DNA of 51,224 bases from an uncultured Pelosinus sp. (lineage in GTDB: Bacteria > Bacillota > Negativicutes > Sporomusales > Acetonemataceae), in NCBI GenBank assembly GCA_900542835.1, contig UQPB01000022.1:1-51224 (forward strand), in the 5' to 3' direction. The notes under the pieces are model-generated. The model ran no database searches and was not told the DNA's origin. It saw nothing but the letters and a program-made list of their open reading frames with translations. How positions within the stretch are numbered: position 1 is the stretch's first letter; every line of letters starts with the position of its first letter. This document shows positions 25,201 to 31,581 of the stretch, in pieces. Both the position numbers and the translations under genes were made by a program.

Positions 25201-27032
25201 CCGGCTCCAAAGGGCTGAACGAGCAGCGGCTGGAAAAAGCGGAAGTCACGCAGCGTGTGAAGAAATGGGATTTTACGGCGGGGCGTCTAACTGAACCGTT
25301 AGGGGTTACAGGCTATTGGTTTGACAAGGAATATGACGGCGGACGGGCCGTGTGGACTAATAATAAAACCCAGGTGAGACTCGGCTACGGCGACTTCAGC
25401 CACAGCACCGGCATTACCGATTCTGCCTATACCCATGCAACCCATCAGGTATTCTTGCGGACGCCGACGAAAATTGAGTGGCTGGGATACAATAGCCTGG
25501 CATTAGAGCAAATGGGATCGAATGTTCAAGGCGTTTATACAGACGGGGTAGTAAGTGTAGAGGACTATAGCGGTTTGCTGCAAAAACTGTCCCAGGCCGA
25601 AAGCCTGGAACAACAGCAGCAGATTGTGACCCAGTACTTAGATGTAATCAAACAGGATAATCCTGCCGCATATGCTGCAATTACTTCCCTTAACACTAAA
25701 TTTTGGATCAATACGTTTGCCTGGAAAAAGGTTACCGTCAAAGACCTGAACGGAACTGTAATTGGGGAATATATTGCGCCGGCAGTTGCTCCTGAAACTT
25801 TGAATAAAGGGGTAACGGGAACAATCTCTTTTGCGGACTTCTTTAATCAAGCTAAATTAGAAGCAGAAGCGCAAATTGCCTGGGACAGTGTTTCTTCTGC
25901 TTTGGAAAACAATACCGTAGAAACAGCGCAGCAGGTTAACGCAAACCAATCCTACATTTTGCCGGCAGGCAAATATACTTTTGAAAGCACGTTTTTGGGC
26001 TATGGTGAGTATACCGGAAATCAGCTTATGGATGCATTAAGATATCGTGATTATGCCATTTCTGCAGATCAGGTGAGTCTCACTGATGATTTTAACTGGT
26101 TTACCAAAGACGTAGCCGAGCAAAAGGCCGTCACTTCCTTGTGGGACAAAAATACCAGTTTCTTTAGTTCGCGCGTCTCGAAACAATCATCCACAGCGAC
26201 CGTAAGTACGTATACCGGGATCTCCATGGCTGGACCGGTAAGTAATGTAATTCAAGCCCTGTTGAACCGGATCGGGAACAACTGGAAGCCAGAGGACAAC
26301 AGTTCCTTGCCTTTAGACTTATTGAAAACACTGGGAGAAATTTTACCAATAAAAGGAACGGTACTGGTGCAGGACCGGATTCCGGCCATTGATACCGCTG
26401 TCTTTGCCCAGGTAAAACAGCAGGTCAGCGATAATCTGGGCGTTCAGGCCTGGTATCTGCGCTCAGTCAATGACAAACAGCACAGCTTCGCGGTTGCCAA
26501 CGGCAGCGGCAATGACGTGTACAGCTTTGATCAGCTGGCTAATGTCGTCGGCGTGGGGGCACAATGGAAGTTCAATGACCAAATCACCTTCTCCTATGAC
26601 TGGGGCCGGAACCTGACTGATTTTGGCCGGTTCATGAACGGCAGCACCCGCTATAATCATACGGCGGGAACCTCCGACTTTACACTGGCTGGGCGGCAAG
26701 CGGGCGGCACGCCGGCATTCTGGGTGGCCCGTGTGGACATCGGCCGCAGTGACACCGACAAGCCCGGCACCTGGAACGCCTTTGCCGATTACAAGCATTT
26801 TGAGCATGGATCGTTTTTTGGCGGCAACGGTACCGAAGCGCTGCCGGATCGTTATTTGGACGGTATCAAGAGCTTTACCATCGGCGCCGGCTATGTACCC
26901 GCAAAAGATCTCCTGCTAGAGGCGTTCTATACCTTTGGCGCGAAGGGGACAGGAAAACGGGATACGTTGTATGGTGCGGAAAATTTCAAGCTGGGAGATT
27001 ATACGCGAGTGCAATTGACGCATAAATTCTGA
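22260..27032 (+). CDS. TonB-dependent receptor fused to a second, porin-like beta-barrel (receptor 2)
   Basis: 1590 aa from GTG 22260, 7 nt after AAGGAGG exactly as in receptor 1. It is a tandem paralogue with the same order: signal peptide (about 27 residues), TonB-box-like REITVEAD, plug, first barrel ending KFGLNMKF, linker, second porin-like barrel ending VQLTHKF. Long stretches are nearly identical to receptor 1 (plug; second barrel ends). Two parts have clearly diverged: an extracellular-type loop around residues 465-520 and the insert inside the second barrel (nt about 25488-26436). The heme-type His between the FRAP-like and NPDL boxes is absent here too. It is transcribed from its own Fur-box promoter and leader. 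The pair probably shares the single TonB complex and differs in ligand; this is inference. Confidence 0.88.
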   Translation: MRISKAARCCAAALLSANFIYYGTALAAEPIATTREITVEADAAKEEAKSASQSTTIITKEDIAQKQAKSVEDVIFNEVGVTRTVDAMGRVGISIRGAEARHTLILVDGQPVMGDLAKYQGAADEVMRLGTENVERIEIIRGAASAKYGADAIGGVVNIITRRAGAVPSLKFNIEGRRSSGDGDIFPYQNIFLRADSGQVGDFRLGLYGGKREIMPVYGTQLFGGMANGGNVRNSLRYYGDIQNIGLTGSYEINDRNKLEFNVDRINEDLERRVKHSDDGPRQQFKRIMERNTYRLTYSGNNGGDTDWKVDLDYTKLNEDDITLSSFYNNSQYEGKNTLNYIDDIAHKQWNIKASANTQLNDQHLLTYGFGYSRETGAGSRLKNAPDTYTRYIDPWDYDKNLYTAGGTGAPSSEVHDYNMAFNAAGVPYYDQEYEWYGARDASGKTKVPSYTYEDFLKYGGMTSWIADPDAKARATAFANQLKAENPSFLLPASTAIYYYYTLNDQYPVTYNGKKFKEEYESRQNRQLVGKAEIRKQNFFIQDTWQINNDTILAPILRVDHSNLFGTNATFNLGMTHNINGNVHRRFKANIGTGYTEPGMGELYYNWEMYSGTPVSEYTGKLGYYWIGNPDLKPEKSMNFDLGLEGEFGNTAARLTVFHNRIDDYMSTYFTGYLMDFHPDDTGWKWLFPPDMIYSFRNIGKAEITGVEAEVSQRFDRHWTGKLGYTYLQALNKSDPDMPRRLLDKPQHKVDIGVTYENPKGGWRSSLWSNYYINMLDSNSIANNGNYVKVEGDQAKYNFAEGGKQTYETKTFGLWNLLLQKDLTKDSLVYFGIDNLFNHRDDDRAFQERVYKFGLNMKFGVDKDSKKAADWQADSAAADAPAAANWFVDRPFDVNKQEGIELIGDYQARWNAYSGKEKPEARVTVDASVGDAAKNIMEKAGHGFEQRLRAGVDARIGANTNVTVLGSASGMNGVDTAYDLSGSKGLNEQRLEKAEVTQRVKKWDFTAGRLTEPLGVTGYWFDKEYDGGRAVWTNNKTQVRLGYGDFSHSTGITDSAYTHATHQVFLRTPTKIEWLGYNSLALEQMGSNVQGVYTDGVVSVEDYSGLLQKLSQAESLEQQQQIVTQYLDVIKQDNPAAYAAITSLNTKFWINTFAWKKVTVKDLNGTVIGEYIAPAVAPETLNKGVTGTISFADFFNQAKLEAEAQIAWDSVSSALENNTVETAQQVNANQSYILPAGKYTFESTFLGYGEYTGNQLMDALRYRDYAISADQVSLTDDFNWFTKDVAEQKAVTSLWDKNTSFFSSRVSKQSSTATVSTYTGISMAGPVSNVIQALLNRIGNNWKPEDNSSLPLDLLKTLGEILPIKGTVLVQDRIPAIDTAVFAQVKQQVSDNLGVQAWYLRSVNDKQHSFAVANGSGNDVYSFDQLANVVGVGAQWKFNDQITFSYDWGRNLTDFGRFMNGSTRYNHTAGTSDFTLAGRQAGGTPAFWVARVDIGRSDTDKPGTWNAFADYKHFEHGSFFGGNGTEALPDRYLDGIKSFTIGAGYVPAKDLLLEAFYTFGAKGTGKRDTLYGAENFKLGDYTRVQLTHKF

Positions 27033-27110
27033 GGCATACGGCTGGTTGATCAGCAGGCGCGTCTCTTAGGATGACTTTCATCGTATTGCGCAATCCACTG
27101 CAGACAAATC

Positions 27111-27148
27111 GTATACGGCCAGCCGGGACACAGTTGGCCGTATACTTT
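27111..27148 (+). terminator. Probable terminator after receptor 2
   Basis: GTATACGGCCA (27111-27121) pairs perfectly with TGGCCGTATAC (27135-27145), followed only by TTT. The stem is strong but the T run is short. Confidence 0.6.
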
Positions 27149-27176
27149 GGCTGTCAGCGGGTTAAGCAATTAGATA

Positions 27177-27205
27177 TTGACAATGGTTCTCAACTGTGAC
27201 ATAAT
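27177..27205 (+). promoter_or_regulatory. Promoter C with overlapping Fur-box-like site (hutW operon)
   Basis: -35 TTGACA and -10 CATAAT with a 17-nt spacer; TGACAATGGTTCTCA is identical to the site at promoter A (12 of 15 consensus positions). Confidence 0.75.
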
Positions 27206-27256
27206 ACAATTAAGCAATATAGATGCCTGATTCATGGCTGGTTATGTTCTATAAGC

Positions 27257-27317
27257 TAAAGAGAGAGCTGGGAGCTCCGTAGCGTAGGTTTATTACGCGC
27301 GGAGTTTTTTTGCGTCT
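27257..27317 (+). ncRNA. Conserved leader/attenuator, copy 3
   Basis: GAGC (27265-27268) and GCTC (27274-27277) close the loop TGGGA. CTCCG (27275-27279) can pair instead with CGGAG (27300-27304), with GCGTA/TACGC above it and seven T's after. Only 26 nt separate its end from the start codon of the first gene, so here the leader is close to the ribosome binding site AAAGGAG. Confidence 0.7.
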
Positions 27318-27343
27318 GTAATAAACAAAGGAGTGTGAATTAA

Positions 27344-28423
27344 ATGCGTGGCTATGACAGGGTTGTACAAGAGTCATGGCATGAGTCACAGGCGAGTTTG
27401 CGGCCTGTGCGGTGCGCGTTTTGCAACCGGCTGCTGTTTCGCGGCGCGGTGGAAAAGATCGAGATTAAATGCCCCAAATGCGGTGCGGTGCAGACCTTTC
27501 AACGCAATGGCGATGACTGGATCAGCGAACGTTCCCGGCCGCATCCGCGGGCTAACAGGCAAGGTTGCGGCCGGGAGCGGATGGTAACCGACAGCGCCGG
27601 CCGGCTGGTGGCGATCCCCGAGCGACCGCAACGGGTTGTTATTTTGAATTCCTCCAATTTGGGGTTGTTTCTCGCCGCTGGCGGTAAGCCGGTAGGCAGA
27701 GGCGATGGCGATGCTTTGCCTGACGCGCTGGCTGCGGCAGTTACCGCGATTCCTGGTGTCGGTCAACCAACTGATCCTGACTTAGCGCGGATAATGGCGC
27801 TGCAGCCGGATTTGGTTATCGGCATGGCTGTGCCGGCGCACCAGTCGCTGGCGGTCGTGCTGGAGCGCAAGGGTATCCCTATGCTGCTGCAGACATTTGC
27901 CCGTTACCACGATGTTCTGGAATCTTTGCGTTTTTACGGAGAATTAAACGGCAAGCGTGACCTGGCAATGGCAAAAATCACCGCTATTGAGCAGCACCGC
28001 CGGCAGTTGGTCGAATTGACCGGCGGCCGGCCGGCGCCAAGGGCATTAATTGTATGGGCGATTGCCGGCGGCCTGTATACTGCCTTGTCGACCAGTTTTA
28101 TCGGCGATCTTCTTAAACGACTGGGCGGCGTTAACGTGGCCGATTTGCTGGCGCCTACGGATGAAAAACTCTCCTATACGCCATTGGACTTTGCCGCAGT
28201 CGCTGCGGTGCAGCCGGAGGTTATCTTATTTATTGATCATCGTTTTGATGGTCCGGCAGACAAGAAAATTGAAGCAGCCCTGCGCAATCCGCAGTGGACA
28301 GATCTGAAAGCCGTGCGTCAAAACCGCGTCTGCCGCCTCCCCTACTCCCTGTTCGCCGTTAATCCCGGCGCACAGTTGGAGGAAGCGCTTAACGTCTTGG
28401 CCGGGGCATTGTATCCGAAATGA
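27344..28423 (+). CDS. Com-like zinc ribbon fused to a BtuF/HmuT-type binding domain
   Basis: 359 aa, ATG 10 nt after AAAGGAG. Residues 20-55 hold a zinc ribbon with Cys24, Cys27, Cys43 and Cys46 in the pattern RCxxCNRLLF...IEIKCPKCG, which strongly resembles phage Mu Com, an mRNA-binding translational activator. From about residue 80 the chain is a TroA-superfamily metal-chelate binding domain: IPERPQRVVIL, IPGVGQPTDPDLARIMALQPDLVI, then a helix linker and the second lobe. There is no signal peptide or lipobox before either domain, so the protein should be cytoplasmic, unlike true ABC-transporter binding proteins, and no permease or ATPase gene is adjacent. Possible roles are a ligand-sensing regulator or a heme chaperone for HutW two genes downstream. 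The domain calls are fairly firm; the function is open. Confidence 0.78.
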   Translation: MRGYDRVVQESWHESQASLRPVRCAFCNRLLFRGAVEKIEIKCPKCGAVQTFQRNGDDWISERSRPHPRANRQGCGRERMVTDSAGRLVAIPERPQRVVILNSSNLGLFLAAGGKPVGRGDGDALPDALAAAVTAIPGVGQPTDPDLARIMALQPDLVIGMAVPAHQSLAVVLERKGIPMLLQTFARYHDVLESLRFYGELNGKRDLAMAKITAIEQHRRQLVELTGGRPAPRALIVWAIAGGLYTALSTSFIGDLLKRLGGVNVADLLAPTDEKLSYTPLDFAAVAAVQPEVILFIDHRFDGPADKKIEAALRNPQWTDLKAVRQNRVCRLPYSLFAVNPGAQLEEALNVLAGALYPK

Positions 28424-28437
28424 AAGGACTGATTGCG

Positions 28438-28959
28438 ATGAAATCGTTAGTTTTGTATTCATCAAAAACCGGTAATACCCAAAAAGTTGCTGAGGCAATT
28501 TGCCGTGCTTTACCTGCGGGGACTCCCTGCCTGCCGGTCGGAGAAGCGCCCGCGGATTTAAGTGTTTATGATTGTCTCTTTATCGGCTTCTGGGTTGATC
28601 GCGGCACTGCCGACGCGCAGGCGCGGAAGCTGCTGGAGCGGCTTGATCATCCGAGCGTGGCCCTGTTCGCCACGCTTGGCGCCGATCCCCGCTCGCAGCA
28701 TGCCGCCGACAGCCTGAACAGCGCGGCGGCGCTCCGTCCCGGCGGTGCTCCGCTTGTGAACAGCTTTATCTGCCAAGGGAAGGTTGATCCGCAATTGATT
28801 GCGCAAATGAAAAAAATGTTCCCGGCAGGGCATCCGCACGCGGTCGATGCCAAGCGGGAGGCGCTGCATCAACAGGCCAGCAGCCATCCCGACGCCGCCG
28901 ACCTGGACGCCGCCAGCGCGTTTGCAGCCGCAACAATTACACGATTGGAGAATCTGTAA
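28438..28959 (+). CDS. Flavodoxin family protein
   Basis: 173 aa from ATG 28438, which is 9 nt after AAAGGA; an in-frame ATG at 28420 overlaps the preceding stop by 4 bp and is possible. The N-terminal SLVLYSSKTGNTQKVA is the FMN-phosphate loop, and later loops DCLFIGFWVDRGTAD and ALFATLGADPRS fit the isoalloxazine-binding sites. It would carry electrons one or two at a time in the cytoplasm. Between the binding-protein fusion and hutW it probably supplies electrons to the radical-SAM heme-opening reaction, as proposed for flavodoxins linked to anaerobic heme breakdown. It overlaps hutW by 1 bp. Confidence 0.85.
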   Translation: MKSLVLYSSKTGNTQKVAEAICRALPAGTPCLPVGEAPADLSVYDCLFIGFWVDRGTADAQARKLLERLDHPSVALFATLGADPRSQHAADSLNSAAALRPGGAPLVNSFICQGKVDPQLIAQMKKMFPAGHPHAVDAKREALHQQASSHPDAADLDAASAFAAATITRLENL

Positions 28960-30452
28960 TGGCGAAGCTGCAAACCTTGTTTCAGGCTCTGTCTGCGGAA
29001 GAGCGGGCGCTGCAATTGGGATATGAACAGGCTGATCCGCTGACAGGGGCCTTTGCCCGCAAGCGGGTGGTGCACGCGGGACTGCAGGGCAGTCCCGTGC
29101 CGCCGGAGCAGGCCCAGGCAATCTGGGACGGGATCATGACACAGCCGCCAACTGCCGGCGGTGAGCGGGCCGCCTATATCCATATTCCTTTTTGTCAGAC
29201 GAAGTGCCTGTATTGCGGTTTTTTCCAAAACGCTTCCAATCAGGCGACAGAAGACCAGTATATTGACTGTCTGGTGAAAGAACTGGAGGCGGGCGCCGAC
29301 CAGCCGCAGCTGCGTGACGGCTTGATTCACGCCATCTTTATCGGCGGCGGCACGCCGACCTCGTTATCGCCGGAAAATGCCGGCCGGCTGCTGCAAACGC
29401 TGCGGCGCTGTTTGCCGCTGGCAAACGATTGTGAATTGACACTGGAAGGACGCATTCACGACCTGATCCCCGACAAAATGGATGTCTGGATGGCGAATGG
29501 CGTCAATCGCGTATCACTGGGGGTACAGTCGTTTGATACAAAAGTCCGCCGCCAACTGGGACGGGTCGACGACCGCGAGACTGTGCTGCAGCGGTTGGCC
29601 GCGCTGAAGGCCTATCAGCAATGTGCCGTTATTGTCGATCTGATTTACGGCTTGCCGGATCAGACAATGCAAATCTGGGAAGACGATCTGCAGCTGTTAA
29701 CTACTGCCAATGTTGACGGTATGGACTTGTACCAGCTCAACGTATTTGACGGCAGCGATCTGGATAAGCGGATACAGGCGGGGACGATGTCGCCGGCGGC
29801 GAGCACTGCCCAACAGGCGGAAATGTACGCGTTTGCTCATGATTTTGTCTCAAAACGCGATTTTTCGCGTCTGAGCATTTGCCATTGGCGGCGCGGCAAT
29901 CGCGAACGCAGTCTCTACAACACGCTGGCGAAACGCGGCTGCGTCATGTTCCCGTTTGGCTGCGGCGCCGGTGGCAATGCCGGCGGTTATTCGGTCATGC
30001 AGCACAGGGTTCTGCAGCCCTATGCGGCAATGGTGGCGGCCGGCCGCAAGCCATTGATGGCCCTGCTGCGACAGTCGCCGCTGCAGCCGGTGATCAACAG
30101 GGTGGTTTCGCAACTGGAACAGGGCTTTCTGGACCTTCAGGCACTGGCAGCGACCGATGCGCGGCTGGCGGAGCTGGAATGGCTCTATGACCTGTGGCAG
30201 CAGCGGGGACTTGTCGACTATAACGGCCTGGTCTACCGCCTGACAGTGGCCGGACAGTTCTGGCAGGTTAATATCGCTCAGACAACACTGGAATGCGTGC
30301 AGGCGATCCTGCTGCAGAAAAACAGTATTGCCTTGCAGAGTATCGCCGCCCAGGACCGCGGCGCGATGCGACATCCGGGTAAGACGATGCCGAAGGGGCA
30401 TCCGGCAATCAGTTCGGAAGCAGCAGAATCGCAGTCAACTAAAATTGGCTAA
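28959..30452 (+). CDS. hutW: HutW/ChuW-type radical-SAM anaerobic heme-degrading enzyme
   Basis: 497 aa. Radical-SAM cluster motif Cys79-x3-Cys83-x2-Cys86 in IPFCQTKCLYCGFF, followed by FIGGGTPTSL, the SAM-binding region RVSLGVQSF and VDLIYGLPDQT, all typical of the HemN-like branch. An N-terminal 70-residue extension and the C-terminal half with the motif GCVMFPFGCGAGGNAGGYS match ChuW/HutW rather than coproporphyrinogen dehydrogenase. ChuW is known to methylate and open heme to anaerobilin without oxygen, releasing iron. Its place in a Fur-type operon with a flavodoxin, next to TonB receptors, supports that role. ATG follows the flavodoxin directly (1-bp overlap). Confidence 0.85.
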   Translation: MAKLQTLFQALSAEERALQLGYEQADPLTGAFARKRVVHAGLQGSPVPPEQAQAIWDGIMTQPPTAGGERAAYIHIPFCQTKCLYCGFFQNASNQATEDQYIDCLVKELEAGADQPQLRDGLIHAIFIGGGTPTSLSPENAGRLLQTLRRCLPLANDCELTLEGRIHDLIPDKMDVWMANGVNRVSLGVQSFDTKVRRQLGRVDDRETVLQRLAALKAYQQCAVIVDLIYGLPDQTMQIWEDDLQLLTTANVDGMDLYQLNVFDGSDLDKRIQAGTMSPAASTAQQAEMYAFAHDFVSKRDFSRLSICHWRRGNRERSLYNTLAKRGCVMFPFGCGAGGNAGGYSVMQHRVLQPYAAMVAAGRKPLMALLRQSPLQPVINRVVSQLEQGFLDLQALAATDARLAELEWLYDLWQQRGLVDYNGLVYRLTVAGQFWQVNIAQTTLECVQAILLQKNSIALQSIAAQDRGAMRHPGKTMPKGHPAISSEAAESQSTKIG

Positions 30453-30605
30453 GCGTGTTAATTAAGCCGGATTGTTTCTGTCCTTAGCGCAGCGATTTCC
30501 GTAAGGTTGCGGTGTTTGCCGCCATTATCCACATGGTTTGCTGGCAAGCAGCACAACTGTCATTTCTTAGGGAGAGGCAGACATCGCGGGCGGCTCTGCG
30601 GTCGG
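30453..30605 (+). other. Intergenic stretch after hutW without a gene
   Basis: No convincing coding region; a 73-codon frame at 30512 has no ribosome binding site and runs through the following terminator. An inverted pair CCTTA...TAAGG (30481-30513) suggests some RNA folding, but I cannot assign it to a known class. Confidence 0.4.
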
Positions 30606-30646
30606 AAAAACCCATCCTCAATGTTCGACATTGGGGATGGATTTTT
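30606..30646 (+). terminator. Terminator before cdaA
   Basis: AAAAA-CCCATCCTCAATGT pairs with ACATTGGGGATGG and TTTTT around the loop TCG, a stem of about 13 bp plus A-T flanks. It ends transcripts coming from the hutW operon. Confidence 0.9.
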
Positions 30647-30762
30647 CGTTACCGGGACTTTCTTCTCATCTTAAATTTTTTTTGTGCTGGCGCGCTTGCG
30701 GCAAAAGGTTTTCCCTGTTCCTGGGCAGAATAGTATGAGGGAAGGATTTTTGAGGTGATCGC

Positions 30763-31581
30763 ATGCTGCTGCAAATACGGGGCATCCTGGCAACGATGAA
30801 CCCGCTGGATATTATTGATATTGTTATCGTGGCGGTCGTTCTGTACAAACTCTATTACATGATTAAAGACACGCGTGCGGTCGCTCTGCTGAAAGGACTG
30901 GCCGTGCTGCTGGTAATGACGCTTGTCAGCAAATGGTTTGGCTTGAATGTGATTAACTGGCTGCTGCAAAAGACGGCCACTGTCGTTCTGGTCGCCTTGC
31001 CGATCGTGTTCCAGCCGGAATTGCGCCGGGCGCTGGAGCAGCTCGGCCGCGGCGGCCTGTTTCGCAAAAATGTTTTTTTGGACGCGCAGGAAGCGGAGCT
31101 GTTCATTAACGAACTGGTTAAATCGGCTGTCGCCCTGTCGCGCAATAAGATCGGCGCACTGCTGGTGATTGAGCGGGAAATTGGCCTGAATGACTATATG
31201 GAGCAGGGGATCAAGATTGACGGCATTGTATCCTCGGAATTCATCATAAACATCTTTATCCCCAATACGCCATTGCATGACGGGGCGACGATTATTCGCG
31301 GCAACCGGGTCATGGCTGCCGGCTGTCTGCTCCCGTTGACCGAGGCCAGCAATCTCAATAAGGAACTGGGCACGCGGCACCGGGCGGCGATCGGATTGAC
31401 CGAGCAGACTGACGCCATTGTTTTGGTTGTCAGTGAGGAAACCGGCGTGATTTCTCTCGCTCGCGGCGGTCAGCTGCTGCGCTATCTTGATGCCGAGGGC
31501 CTGAAGAAGAATCTGCTGCCGCTTTTCTTTACCAAGCAGAGCGGACTGAGTGATCTTTTGCGCTGGAGGCCGACAAAATGA
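30763..31581 (+). CDS. cdaA: Diadenylate cyclase CdaA
   Basis: 272 aa. It makes cyclic di-AMP from two ATP at the membrane. Three N-terminal transmembrane helices (about 18-35, 40-58, 66-84) precede a DisA_N domain with the catalytic DGA (173-175) in TPLHDGATII and RHR (205-207) in GTRHRAAIGL. ATG follows GAGGTGAT. It heads the cdaA-cdaR-(FAD enzyme)-glmM cluster; the cdaA-cdaR-glmM order is widely conserved in Firmicutes, and GlmM and CdaR are known partners that tune CdaA. Confidence 0.95.
   Translation: MLLQIRGILATMNPLDIIDIVIVAVVLYKLYYMIKDTRAVALLKGLAVLLVMTLVSKWFGLNVINWLLQKTATVVLVALPIVFQPELRRALEQLGRGGLFRKNVFLDAQEAELFINELVKSAVALSRNKIGALLVIEREIGLNDYMEQGIKIDGIVSSEFIINIFIPNTPLHDGATIIRGNRVMAAGCLLPLTEASNLNKELGTRHRAAIGLTEQTDAIVLVVSEETGVISLARGGQLLRYLDAEGLKKNLLPLFFTKQSGLSDLLRWRPTK

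Noticed and set aside
27344..28423. Reading the 27344 gene as an ordinary ABC-transporter substrate-binding lipoprotein
   Set aside because: There is no signal peptide or lipobox, the N-terminus is a zinc ribbon, and no permease or ATPase gene is adjacent.
30512..30733. 73-aa frame before cdaA
   Set aside because: It reads through a strong terminator hairpin and lacks a ribosome binding site.
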